A stretch of 64,000 nt of DNA from Hypomyces perniciosus (lineage: Eukaryota; Ascomycota; Sordariomycetes; Hypocreales; Hypocreaceae): positions 1,488,001 through 1,552,000 of the forward strand of contig SPDT01000005.1 in the NCBI GenBank assembly GCA_008477525.1. The letters are read 5' to 3'. Positions 10,311-22,744 of this stretch are shown here, piece by piece; positions within the stretch are counted from its first letter, which is position 1; each line of letters opens with the position of its first letter. The notes below the pieces were generated by a model. That model did not search any database, was not told where the DNA came from, and saw nothing but the letters and a program-made list of their open reading frames with translations. The translations under genes were made by a program, and so were the position numbers.

Positions 10311-12795
10311 TGATATAAAATATCATTTATTAAATTTATTTAAATATTAATTAATAATAAAAACTATATAAATAAAATTTAATTATACCTTTAATATATT
10401 ATATATATTAATATATTTATTATTATTTATATTTATTTATAATCTTTTAATTAATAGCTTTTAAGCTTAAAGAGCTTAAATTTATCTTTTATTATTATAT
10501 ACTATATACTAGCTTTTAAAGGCTGGGTGCTTAATTAACTAGGTAATAGTAGCTATACGAGAAATTTTAATTCAATATAACTAACACGTGATTTTTAAGG
10601 TCTAGATAGAAAGTAGGGGTAGTGCGAATAGTAATACTTATTATTTAAAAGAATATAATAATAAATAATAAATTCAATACTATACTTTCATTAAAATATA
10701 ATAAAATATTATTATTATAAACGTTTTTATTATTTATAAAAAATAAAAATATTATATTTTAAATATTAAAGTAATTTTATATTTTTAAAAATATTTATAA
10801 TATAAATTTAATTAGTAATTAAATATTTAATAAAATTTTTAATTATATATTTAATATTATTCTAACTTTTTTTTCCCTTCTCCTTTTTCCCCTATTTCCT
10901 CTCTCTCCTCGTCTCTTCTAGTTTTTCTTATTTCGCCTCCTCTCGTTCTCTCTCCTCCTCTCCTCTCCCCCCTTTGTTAGTTATTTTTCCCTATTCTTCT
11001 TTATTCTTTCTCCCCGTTTTTTTTTTTTCTTGCTTTAATATTTCGCTTTATGCTTTTATTTATACAATATTATAAAATTTAAACTAATTAGGCTAAAGTT
11101 TATTAAAGTTTTTTTAATTATAGTTAACTTTTTAATAGTATTTATTTATTTATTTATTAAATTAATTGTATTATTATTTTCTATAAATATTTAAACAATA
11201 ATTTTATTGATTGAATATATTTAAATAATTAATTAAATATAATAATTAATATTTATTTTATTTTTAAATAACTATATTATTACTTAATAATATTAATATT
11301 AATAATAACTATTATTATTAAATTTACTAGCTATAGCTATAATATTAGTTTTATTTATATATATATATATTTATTACTATTTATATAGGTTATTTATTAC
11401 TTTGATTATTTAATTAGTAATTTTATAGTATTTTATATAATATATTTATATTTTTAGCTTTTTTTTTTAATATTATATTTAATATTAAAATATTATATTA
11501 TAATATTTAAGCTATAATTCTTACCATCAGGTTTTTAAGGTTATTAGTTATTATTATTTCTTTTATTAATAATTATAGTTTTTTAATAGTTTTTTCTATA
11601 ATATAATTAATAATTATAATTGCTATTATTTAGTTTAAATAAAGTCTTTTTAGTACTATTAATATCTCCCTTTTATTTAATATTAATAAAAAGCTAGTTA
11701 TATTTTCATATATTATTTTAAATATTATACTAATATTTATAATTTTTACTATATTTATAATTTTCACTATATCTTTAATATTATTTTCTTTTTTATTTAA
11801 TATACTATTTATTTCTTTATTTATATTTATTAAGTTTATATTACTACTATTAATTATTATATATTTAATTTATATAATCATTATTAAGCTTTTTTATTTT
11901 TCTAGTTTATCTGTTATTACTATTTTCTTTATTTCTTTAACTTCTTTTTTTATTTTAATTAACACTCTTTATATTAAAAGACTTTTATTATTAATTATAA
12001 AGTAATATTTAATTATAGTTAAAGTAACGTTAAATATTTTATAATTTATAAAGAAATTAATTAATTTTTTATTAATAAAAAGGGTTATTTTTGTAATATT
12101 AAAAATAAAAATAATTATAATTAATATTATAGCTAATAGGCTATAAACTTTATTTATAGCTTAAATTTATTCTTTAACTTTTATTAACTTTTTATTTATA
12201 TTTTAATATTTTAATTAATTTAAAAAAGTATTGACTTTTAATATTTATATACATTAATATATATTTTAAAGTAAATTACATAATATTATATTTTTATTTT
12301 TATTAAATAAAAAGTATTTTTTATTATTTTATTTATTTATATATATTTTATATTAATTTTTTTACATTTTCATATTATTATATATTTATTTTATTATACT
12401 ATAAAATTAAAGGTTTAATTAAATACTTTACTTTTTTATTAATTCAAATAAATAAAATAAATATTTAAATTAATAAAAGTATATTTAATATAATAATAAC
12501 ATATAAAATAATATACCTTTAAAGTAAATAATAATATATAATTTAAAACTCTTTAAAAAAGTAATAATAAAAAAAAAGAACAAAAAAGTTTTTATAAAAT
12601 TAAATTTATAATAAAAGGTTTAATAGTTAATAGTTATTTATATTTATTATTTATATTATGGTATTTATATTCTTATTATTTATTATTTATTACCTTTTAA
12701 ATTAAAAATATAACTTTTAATATAAAATTCCTTTTTTTTAATAATTTCTTTATTACTTTTATTAATTATTATATTGAAATATTTATTTATATTAT
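10311..12795. other. AT-rich spacer with polypyrimidine tract
   Basis: No protein remnant was recognised here. A CT-rich tract occupies 10,867-11,032 and is listed separately. The rest is low-complexity A/T with short repeats of ATTATTA type. Confidence 0.55.
10867..11032 (+). repeat. Polypyrimidine tract
   Basis: About 165 bases almost purely of C and T on the plus strand, with runs such as CTCTCTCCTCGTCTCTTC and ending in a T run. It carries more C than anything else nearby. Such tracts can form triplex or unusual structures; no function is implied. Confidence 0.85.
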
Positions 12796-12797
12796 AT

Positions 12798-12864
<67 letters not shown>

Positions 12865-12920
12865 TTTCTTTATTTATTTATTTATTTATTTATTTCTTTT
12901 TTATTTCTTTATTTATTTCT

Positions 12921-12951
<31 letters not shown>

Positions 12952-12976
12952 TTTCTTTATTTATTTATTTATTTCT

Positions 12977-13007
<31 letters not shown>

Positions 13008-13185
13008 TTTCTTTCTTTATTTATTTATTTCTTTATTTCTTTCTTTCTTTATTTCTTTATTTCTTTATTTATTTCTTTCTTTATTTCTTTCTTTCTTTCT
13101 TTCTTTATTTCTTTCTTTCTTTCTTTCTTTCTTTCTTTATTTCTTTCTTTCTTTCTTTATTTATTTCTTTCTTTCTTTCTTTATT

Positions 13186-13216
<31 letters not shown>
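12796..13216 (+). repeat. (TTTA)n / (TTTC)n compound microsatellite
   Basis: About 420 bases of tetranucleotide repeats. The left half is mainly TTTA with scattered TTTC units; the right half changes gradually to TTTC. A long open frame (12,774-13,307) encoding only Phe, Leu, Ile, Tyr and Ser arises from it and is not a gene. The gradient suggests interrupted slippage, with TTTC as the likely older or newer unit. Confidence 0.95.
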
Positions 13217-13217
<1 letters not shown>

Positions 13218-13694
13218 TTTTATTTATTCTTTTTTCTTTTTTTATTATTAATTTTAATTCTTTTTTATTTATTACCCTTTAAATTTAAATATAAATATAC
13301 TATTTAAATAATATTATATATTTTCTTATATATAATTAATATAATATATTTATTACCTTATAATTTACTTTTAAACTTTATTTAAATAAATTTGAATATT
13401 ATTTTTTAAATAACTTGTTTTAATAAAATATTAATAATATTATTTAATATAAATTAAAATAATTTTTTATTTAAAGTATTTTTATATATAATTCCTTTTT
13501 TTTATTTTTTTCTTTCTTTTGATTTTTTATTTCTTTTCTTCCCTCTTTCTTCCGTTTTTAATTTTTTTCGAAATTAATTATTTCTTTAATTACTATTATT
13601 TATATATTATACTTATAAAATAATTTTTATAATATTTTATTTATGTTTTAATTTACTTTACTTTTTTACAAAAAAAAACAGTTTTTTAAATGTT

Positions 13695-14330
13695 TAATTA
13701 TTTTATATATATTAATATAAGTTTATTATTATAAACTGCCTTTAAGATTTATAATATATATTTTTTAAATATATATTATAATTTTATTTTATTTAATTTA
13801 ATAGAAAAGATTATCTTTTATTATAAATAATAGTTATATCTTTTTAATTTTCTTTTTTATATTAATTATATATATATTTAACTTTTTTGTATATTTTTAA
13901 TATTTTAATTATTTAAATTAAAGTTTTATTATAAGTATAGCTTTTTATAAACTTTAGTTTAATATTATTATTTATATATATAATTATTATCGTAAAATAC
14001 TTTTTTTTTATATTATTTAATTTATTTAATACTTTAAATAAGTAATATTTTTCTACTCTTTAATATAAATAATTAAAATAATATATTTAAAATTAAATTT
14101 ATATAATTTAAAATCTAATAAATATTTAATTAAAGTTAATTTAAATAAATTAAGATACTGATTAATTAATCATTTACTTTTATTAAATTAAATATTAAAA
14201 TTATAATATAATTTATTATTTTTATTATTATTATATAATTTATTAAAATCATTATATTTAATTATAATAATTAAATTATAATTTTTAACTTTTTATATAT
14301 TTATATTAAATATATAATTTTTAACTTTAT
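13695..14330 (-). repeat. Dispersed repeat, inverted partner at 39,870-40,525
   Basis: Reverse-complement comparison with 39,870-40,525 shows extended similarity, for example at 13,785-13,835 against 40,440-40,380 and at 13,890-13,975 against 40,320-40,240. No coding sense was recognised in either copy. It is probably an eroded, unidentified transposon. Boundaries are approximate. Confidence 0.6.
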
Positions 14331-14409
14331 TAATTTATATTAGTATTTTAATTTTAATAAAGTTAATGAAAAATGAAATTAATTAAATCTTTTATTATAA
14401 TAGAATATT

Positions 14410-14582
14410 ATTTTTTTATTTTTTTATTTATTTTTTTATTTCTTTTTTTTATTTTTTTTTTTTTCTTTTTTTATTTATTTTCTTTCTTTTCTTTCTTTTT
14501 TTTTTCTTTCTTTTCTTTCTTTTTTTTCTTTTCTTTCTTTTCTTTTTTTTCTTTTTTCCTTTCTTTCTTTTTATTTCCTTTT

Positions 14583-14627
<45 letters not shown>

Positions 14628-14640
14628 TTCTTTTTTTTTT
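14410..14640 (+). repeat. T-rich polypyrimidine tract
   Basis: About 230 bases of T with interspersed C, ending in a run of about 45 T. It directly precedes the copia LTR at 14,690. The open frame of Phe and Ser here is a by-product. Confidence 0.95.
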
Positions 14641-14689
14641 AAATTCCTTTTAAATTTTTCTTTCAAATATAGTATTTATAATATTATTA

Positions 14690-15270
14690 TATTAAAAAAG
14701 GAGGGCTAAAAAGTAAGGAATTCAGTGTATTTGGATAACCTTCCTATTCTGGCTAGACCCAGAAATACGCCCGACGCTAGGACCGAGTTCTAGAGGACCT
14801 TCGGTGTAAGTTAGGAATTCTCTCTTATCCTCAACAATAACAATTGAGCTAGGACCAGCTACCCCGCCTACCCTAGACTCAATATAATGCATATAATAGG
14901 TATTATAAGAAATCTAACTAAAATGGTTTCCCGTTTATATAGCTGTTAGTCAATTTAAGCGATTTTATATATAAATAAATTTTGCAGAAAATAGGATTAC
15001 AGCTATAAACTTAATTCTACTATTATACACCTATTATTAAATTAAAAGACTATTATAAAAAATAAAGCATTATTTTATAATTACTTTTATAATATAGTTA
15101 TATATTATTAGATATTTTATAGCTTTTTAACTATTAAATTAATTATAATTTAATTATTTAGTTTATTATTTACTTAATAAACGCTTAGTTATTTCTGTAT
15201 TACTGCGTTATATATAGCTTCTAGGAAGCTATATATAAATAAGGTTTAGTATAACCCTGTTATTTTAACA
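14690..15270 (+). repeat. Copia LTR, copy a
   Basis: Same sequence as 16,512-17,091 and 25,437-26,017 in the opposite orientation. It is 581 bp with the terminal inverted repeat TGTTAAAA. Plus orientation, 5' LTR because a primer-binding site follows it. Confidence 0.88.
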
Positions 15271-15282
15271 GGTTATAAGCCT
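15271..15282 (+). other. Primer-binding site, half-tRNA type
   Basis: GGTTATAAGCC directly abuts the LTR. With one RIP change reverted it is complementary to the anticodon arm of initiator tRNA-Met (GGGCTCATAACC), the half-tRNA priming known in many copia elements. Confidence 0.7.
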
Positions 15283-15879
15283 AAGAGAGTTTTCTTTAGG
15301 TCTCGATTAGTGGATTATCTTAATGGTTACAGCACTTCCCCTAATACTACTATAGCACTTATGGCGGGTTTTTATAGTGCTTATCCTAGTGCTTATATTA
15401 GCATTTTTAGGATTTTTAGCTATCTAAAGCTATTCCTAGGCTTTTACTGTAAATACTATTATAGTTATAGTAATACTATTTATATTACTATTTCTATTAT
15501 ATACTATATAGTATATTCCCTATCTCGATAAGATATAGGTTTCATATTAGCAGTATAAGTCGATTTATTAAGGCTTTTAATAGCCTTATTTCTTTAATTA
15601 AAGATAATAGATCTCTTTAATAGTAAAGGGATTTATTTATTTAAATATAGAATATAAAATAAAAGCTTTAGGTATAAAGGGCTTTTACTGAAATAGTAAA
15701 GGCTTAATTAAAGGGTTAGAATATTACTATATTACAATTATTTAATACTCTAGCTAGCTTAACTACTGCTATATTAAATCTTTAACCTAAAACTACTAGT
15801 CTAATAGAAATGAATCTTATAGCCTTTATACTAGTGCTAATATAAGCTCCTACTTTTATTCCTATACTAATCTGAATTC

Positions 15880-16497
15880 TATTTTCATTTATTCCTTAAC
15901 CTTAAACTATTATTTTTACTTTAAATAGGAATTTTATTAAAAAAAGTATTAAAAAAGGTTTATAGCTTATTAAAAAACTATAAACTAATTGGTTTTAATA
16001 ACTTTAATTAATAGAAATAGTCTTTAAATATTATATTAAAGGCTATAAATTACTATACTTTTATAAAGAATGCTATAGTTATTAATTCTTTATTTAATTT
16101 AAAATAGGCTTTATTATTTATATTAATTAAAGATAGCTTATTAGCTATTTTTACTATATTTATTATTTAAATTTAAAGCTTAAAAGAAGTATTTTTAGCA
16201 TTAAAGAGATAATATAGTTACTTTAATACTTTATAGAGAGATCCCCTATATAGGGAATTTCATTAATCAAATTATAGTAATTATAAAGGATCTTTAATTA
16301 AATTTAATACTGCTTTTAATAAGCTATTAGCTAGGCTAGCTATTTTAAAGGTTAATATTAATATACTAGACTAAATAAATTAATATTTAAATACTTTAAA
16401 AAGGACTTTTCTTTAATAGGCTAAAAGAATTAAAGGAACTATTAGATTTAATAAAGCTATTGGGCAGTTAACTAAAGGTTTTAATATTTAGTTTTTT
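15880..16497 (+). pseudogene. Copia gag remnant (UBN2-type)
   Basis: Reading through stops gives a gag of the UBN2 kind: an early LTG-x-N-x-F/W segment near 15,990, and near 16,300-16,440 FNTAFNKLLARLAILKV followed by a stretch like QYLNTLKRTFPQWAERIK. It is cut short at the junction with the next LTR. No function remains. Confidence 0.7.
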
Positions 16498-16511
16498 ATA
16501 GCAGATATAGT

Positions 16512-17091
16512 TATTAAAATAATAAGGTTATACTAAACCTTATTTATATATATAGCTTCTAGGAAACTGCATATAAGGTAGCAATAAAGAAGTAATTAAA
16601 AGTTTACTAGGTAAACAATAAAATAAATAATTAAATTATATTTAATCTAATAGTTAAAAGCTATAAAATAACTAATAATATATAGCGATTGTAAAAATAA
16701 TTATAAAATAATACTTTATCTTCTATAATAGTCCTCTAATTTAATAATAAATATATAATAATAGAATTAAGTTTATAGCCGTATTCCTATTTTCCGCAAA
16801 ATTCATTTATATAAAAAATCAGCTAAATTGACTTACAGCTATATAAACAGGAAATTATTTTAATTAGATTTTTTTATAATAGCTATTATACCTATTATAT
16901 TAAGTCTAAAATAGGCAGGGTAGCTAGTCTTAGTTTAATTATTATTATTAAAGATAATAGATATTTTTAACTTATATTAGAGTTCCTCTAGAATTTAGTT
17001 TTAGTATTAGGCCTAAATTTAAATTTTTATTAGATTAAGAAAGTTATTTAAATATCTTAAAATCTTTACTTTTTAGCCTTCCTTTTTAATA
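16512..17091 (-). repeat. Copia LTR, copy b (3' LTR)
   Basis: 580 bp, the most heavily mutated of the three copies. Ends TATTAAAA and TTTTTAATA (TGTTAAAA and TTTTTAACA before RIP). Confidence 0.88.
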
Positions 17092-17299
17092 CTCCCTTTA
17101 AAAGAGATATTATTTGATATAACTTTAAAGTAAATATAGGACTTTAAATATAAAAAAGTAATTAAAATATAGAAAATAAAAACAATAGTTAAAATAGCTA
17201 AAAATAAAAAGAATAATTAATATAATTAAAAAATAATAAAGATAATAAAGATAGCTAATAGCTATAAAAGAATGATTAATAACTATAAAAAAGAAAAGG

Positions 17300-19785
17300 G
17301 TGAAAAACCTTAAATATAGACTTTAAATAAAAGCTTAAAATTAAAGAGATTTATAAAGTTCTTTAGCTTTTAACCTAGAAAAGGCTTAATAAGCCTATTA
17401 GTAATTATTTTATTAGTTTTTAGATAGTTAACTATAATAACACTATTCTTAACCTATTCCTTTATATAATTAAACTATAATAAAGTATATTTATTTAATT
17501 ATAAAGGGTAAGGTTATTTAAAGTAGAAATAGTACCTTTATTATTATTAAATAGAGAAATTAACTGTTTAATTAATTAATCTACCTCTTTATATAGGCCA
17601 ATAAGCTATTAAATCTCTCATATAGCTTCTATACAAGCTATAAACTCTACTTCTAGTATAAAAAAATAAATAATTAAGCCTTTTTTAGTTTCCAGCTAAT
17701 TAGCCTATTAGCAATTATTATAATATAGCTATAGATTAATTTACTTAATTCTTTATCCCCAGTAAAATTACTATTACAATAACTAATAAATATAGGATTA
17801 GATTTTTTAATATATTAAATAGCGAGATTTTAAATACTATTTAAATACTATAATAGGTTATAGGCTATATTTAAGTGCTCTTTATATAGGCTTTAAAATT
17901 ATTTTACTAGCTATTAAACTAAAAAGTTAATATTTATTTTAATATAAATTATTAAATAAATAATAGTTTTAATAATAGTTTAAAAAAGCTTAGTATTAGC
18001 TTTATCTAGTCTAGTTATAGTTTTATTAGCTAAAAGTAAAGGCTATAAGGGTAATTAAATAGGCTTTAAGTCTTAAAGGTTAAAAAGCTTTATAGCTTTA
18101 ATAATATATTATTTCTAAAAAAAATTAAAAAAGGCCACTTTTTCTATCTTTAACTATTTAAACCCTTAAAAAGAAAAAGGCAAAGCCTTATTTTCTATAA
18201 TATAGACTTTATTAAAAGCTAGCTTTAATTAAATTATAGCTTTTTTTATTTAATTTAATAAAAAGACAATTATTTATATAAGTAATAATAAAAATACTAT
18301 TATCTAGCTTATAGAGAATAGTAAAGTTAGAAATTAAAGGATTATATCCTAGTTTATTTCCTAAAGCTTATAAAGTCTATTACTATTCTTTAAAGGACTA
18401 TTTAAAACTATAAAGAGCTTTCTATAATTAAATAACCTAATTTAAATTAAAGTTATAACCTAGCTTCCTAAATATAGATTTAATATTAAAACAAGCTTAA
18501 TTAATATAGTCTTTAAACCCTTGAAAGAAATTAAAAAAGATAGTTTCTTTAAATATCTTGTTAAAAAATATACTAATAAAGTTAATTTATTTAATTTCTT
18601 ATTTATAGATAATAGTTAATATTAAAAAAAGCCATTAAGTAAAAAGAATAGCTATTAAAGTAAATATTTAATTAAAATCTATTCCTTTTAATTGTTAAAA
18701 GCTTTTAGTAATTAGCTTAATTTTAAATTTAATTATTTTATTATTCTAGTTTTTTTTAGTTTTTAAAATTAATTAACTAGTAATAGGATTCCTGCCTTTA
18801 AAAATACTATTATACTTAATAAAAGTAAAAGCATATTATTTAACTAGCTAGTCAAATTCGCTATAAACCACTTTTAGCCATTTAATCTTATTAAGACTAT
18901 AAAGTATTTACTTAAACATTTAAAGGTTTTATACTATAGCAGCTAAAAAGGCTAGCGTTTTAATGCTATTATAAAGAAAATAAAATATATCTATATTTAT
19001 AAAATCCTCTATAACTGTAAAATCTTATATAACTAAGATAGGAATATAGGGAATAATAGTAAATACTCCTTTTGAAATAAAATTAAAGAGTAAAAGATTA
19101 ATATCCTAGAAGCTAGGAATTATTTAATTTAATAAATCTAGCTTTATTTCTCCCTTTAATTCCTTATTATTTTAACCTATAATAAGCTTTAAGATTTAAA
19201 GCTTAAAAATCTTATCTTTATATAGTTTTATAATTAATAATTTAAAGACTATATATTTAAATAGAATATAAATAAAATAAATATTATTACCTAAAACTGC
19301 TAATAATCTCTTAATTTTAATTTTAAAGGCTAATTTATAGCCTTTAGCCTTTTATTTTTAAAAAATAAATACTTTGCAATCAATACTAATAGTTTTATAT
19401 TTTTATAAATTAAGCTTATAATTTTTATTAAAGTCTAGGTCTTTATATAATTTTTAATAAAAAGTAAAGTTTTTATTAATGATAGCTATATAATTAATTA
19501 ATTTAAAAACTGCAGTAATAATAAAATTCTAAAAGTATAGTAATAGATTAATTGCTATAATAATAGCTTAAAGCCTATTTAATAAAACTTTAATAAAGTA
19601 TTTTATTAAACTATTTTATTTATAAATGTAAAGGCTATTATAAGAATATATAATTTTTAAAGAAAAAAACTACATTTAAAGTTTTTAATTAATTTCCTTT
19701 CTACTATTATAATAAAATTCTTTAAAATACTAATTATACTGCATTTTAAGGCTATTTATAAAGCCTTTTAAAGTAGCTAAAAAGT
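17300..19785 (-). pseudogene. Copia pol remnant: integrase end, RT, RNase H
   Basis: On the minus strand the RNase H end is readable at about 17,640-17,350 (IKERVKNSVIIVNYLKTN, then KPFLGxKLKNFINLFNF), typical of the copia C-terminus. The RT active-site region is at about 18,290-18,250 (YINNCLFIKLNKK, matching the usual YVDDxLFxG). The C-terminal half of integrase lies at 19,780-19,300, ending with the shared FGCKAY-like segment (IDCKVFIFKNKR). Many former Gln, Arg and Trp codons are stops. Confidence 0.78.
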
Positions 19786-19789
19786 ATCA

Positions 19790-22740
19790 TCTTCAGGTAC
19801 ACCGATGTCGTGCTCCTTATCTGCACAGTCATCCTCATGCATAACGTGGGCTTGGTCAGCAGCATGGCCAAAACGTCAGAACCTTAGTTTATTGGCGTTT
19901 CTATTAAGACGCCAGTTAGGCGAATTTATTAAAATCGGTTTCCTGTAATGTTTACTTGGCTGACTTTTCTGATTAAGTTAATTCGGATTAGCATTTACCC
20001 TGCTTATTTCGCTACTGCCTTTACAGGTATATTATCCCTTTGCCGGTTATTGCGCTAGGGAAAATAATAGGGGCTAATAGGCTAGTTGTTATTGCGGTTG
20101 CTAGTATACTATTCGGCTTAGTATACCGCGGCCTCTTTACTAAAGCTTACCAGTATTCTTTTATCTTTATTATTAAACTATTAATAATAGACTATCCCGC
20201 TACACTATAGCTTTCTCCTTTAACTCTAGTAGCCAAATATACAGTTTAATGTATAGATATAGCTTTATAACCTTTATATAGAGTTATAGTGCTAGTCGGT
20301 TATATATTTATAATATTACTGCTTTATCCGATTATAGATTATATGCTTTAGCTAAATGTATAACTGTTATAGCGAATCCGTAAACTGAGTTGCCCTATAT
20401 ATATTCCTTATAGTTATATATTATTATATTTAACTGCCTTTGCGTTTAGTTTATATTTATTTTAAATCTATTAATAAAAGCATTAATCTATTAGTAAAAA
20501 GTAAGCCTTTTTCTGTATTTATTTATTTATTGCATTAATAATTAACTCTAATACTATTTTATAGCCTCTTTATATAAAAGAAAAAATATACCTTTATAAA
20601 TCTCCTTTATATAGCCTATAGTAGTATAATTGCGAAAGGCGTTTATAAATAGCATTATATCTCTATAAATATACTATCCTCTATAAAAGATAATCTCCTC
20701 TTTTTTTAAGGTATTTAGCTAAAAAAAAACTAATCGCCTTTAATTTCAATTTAGCTACCTATTATCTTAAATATCGTTATCTGCGATTATAGCCTTTATA
20801 TAATAATATATCTAATACGCCCGAAAACAGGTTATTTTCATTATATTATCTTCTTCTTTAGCGATATTAATATATATACTGCCTATAAAACAAGTCAGAA
20901 AAAAAGTCTATAAAATCATCTTTATATCTATTCTAGCTATTATACTATTTACTACAGCAGCAGTCCTTTAACTAGGAGCGGTATTGCTAATACTGAGAAT
21001 AACTATTATCCGCTAACTGCTTATTGCGTGCATTATAGTAATAATAGTTTTATTATATCTCTAAACGGCAGGTATATTAAAACCTTTATAATAGGTTTTT
21101 ACCTTTTTGATTTAAAGTATTATCTATATCTAGACAATTATCTGCTAGTCGCTAAAACCTTTTATAATATAAGCCCCAATATGTAGTTATAATATCTTTA
21201 TCCCGGCTTTAGTTTCTTAGGCAATTCATTAGGTCTGCTAAATATTAGTGTAGTTCTTTTAAGGAAATATTATAGTTACTTAAAGCCTATAAAAGCTTTT
21301 CTTTATTATTTAAATAAGCTGGCTATATTAAATATAAAGAGAAGAGCGATTACCTGTTTAAATAGATATTGCTTATACTTTTATTAAGACTAGCTTTATT
21401 TATTTAATTAATTTAATTAATATTATATAAGCTAGGGACCTTTAATTCTTAAAGTAAATTTTCCCTCTGCCTATTATTGCAGGCTTCTTTATATTATAAA
21501 GATAAAACTATAGCATTATTTTTGCCTATAAGGCGATTTTAATTAAAATATATAAGCTAGTCTTTAAAAAAGGAATTTAAATATAATATAAACCTTTTTA
21601 AGTTTATTTTATTTAAAATATTTAATAATAAAGTTAACATTAATATATTTAAATTTATAGTAAAGTTACTGTTATTTAGTAGCAGTATACCTAAACCTAT
21701 ATTTAAAGAGGGCAGGGTATATAGTTCTAGTATTATAGTAGATATTAATTAAGCAGTAAAAAGTAATATAAAACACCGCGGAATTTAAAAGGCTAAATTT
21801 CTTTTATATATTAATAGAAATCAATTATTAAAGGATTTAGAAAAAAGGTATTAAATAATATTAACTATACTAGGAGACTTTTTCTGTAAAACTATATTAA
21901 TAATACTTTTATTAAGTAAAGCAGTAATTGCTATATCCGCGCCCCTTTTAAGGCAATTAAGGCGGAGACTACTACTATTAAGACTTACCTCTTTAAATTA
22001 GCCTACATTTATTATATCATAGATAATATTAAGCGCGATTTAATTTATAGTAAGGGTAAAACCTTTAGCTAGTGCCTTTATATTTATATATTAGCCTTTT
22101 ATTTAGCGATAGCCTTAATATAGCCTTTTATATATAAAGTTACTGAAAACTTAATATATTAGTAGAAGAGTTTATCTTCTTCTTTTAACTTTTACAGCGC
22201 TTATTTAATTATATAAATTGGTTTATTAGGATTATTATTTTAGCTTGCCGGATATATATTGGTTATCTATTCCTATAAGTATCGCTTAGAAAAGCTTAAA
22301 AGTTGATTAAATTCTGCAGCCGCTAATTATTAAAATAACAGATATTATAAGTTATACTACTGCAAAAAGGCCAGGATAGTTAAAACTAATTAAGCGGCTG
22401 AAATCTGCTTTATTTTAAATAAAGTGTATGATTATTGTTATTATTAATAGCGCTTAAGGCTAAGTGGTATTGCAGTGTATTTAAACTGTATTTACGATTA
22501 AATAGTATTATATACTGCGTCAGTCTATACTATATATAATTAAAAGGTGAAATTGCTATTAATTGTTATAATATAATCGAGGAAAGCTTTTAAAGCAGAA
22601 AAAAATAAATGAAAAAGACTAATTAATAGAGTTAACTAAAGGCGAAGTAAAGCTATATTATGTAATGTCATCTATTATAAAGTGGCAACAGCTCTCGAGC
22701 TGTTGTCAGGCATATCTGTGCAGCTGTTGTCAGGCACCTC
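19790..22740. mobile_element. Unidentified 3-kb insertion splitting copia integrase
   Basis: Copia integrase reads on the minus strand up to about 22,745 and resumes at about 19,785, so this segment is an insert. It is less AT-rich than its host. The left edge (19,790-19,900) is GC-normal and has no terminal repeat I can match; the right edge carries a hairpin repeat (22,568-22,734). Minus-strand reading near 21.4-20.9 kb gives long hydrophobic-basic stretches (for instance RPNELPKKLKPG and LIYLPFRDIIKLLLL) that look protein-like but which I cannot assign to a family. Confidence 0.5.
22568..22734 (+). repeat. Hairpin repeat, copy 2
   Basis: Carries the stem CAACAGCT-ctcg-AGCTGTTG followed by TCAGGCA units. 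Here the CAGCTGTTGTCAGGCA unit is duplicated in tandem (22,692-22,729), seen in no other copy. The outer end is AGGCACCTCTGTGCC. Placed at the right edge of the unidentified insert, so it may be that element's terminus or an independent insertion. Confidence 0.8.
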
Positions 22741-22744
22741 TGTG

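Larger units (their letters stand above)
14690..16511 (+). mobile_element. Ty1/copia retrotransposon, 5' part
   Basis: A 581-bp LTR (14,690-15,270) is followed at once by a primer-binding site GGTTATAAGCC and about 1.2 kb of leader and gag. The LTR has matching ends, TATTAAAAA (once TGTTAAAAA) and TTTTAACA. The internal part matches the reverse complement of 24,200-25,436 in the neighbouring full element and stops where that element's 3' LTR begins, so this copy lost everything after gag. The first 200 bases of this LTR (14,700-14,900) are almost free of RIP, unlike its two sister LTRs. Confidence 0.85.

Noticed and set aside
10144..10326. 60-codon minus-strand frame over hairpin repeat copy 1
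   Set aside because: The other repeat copies do not keep the frame; the conserved feature is the stem-loop, not a protein.
12774..13307. 177-codon open frame of Phe, Leu, Ile, Tyr and Ser
   Set aside because: It is a by-product of the TTTA/TTTC microsatellite; no codon or domain signal.
14373..14642. 89-codon open frame, mostly Phe
   Set aside because: Translation of a T-rich polypyrimidine tract.
15310..15531. 73-codon frame downstream of the copia LTR
   Set aside because: Lies in the retrotransposon leader before gag; low complexity and not matched by the sister element.
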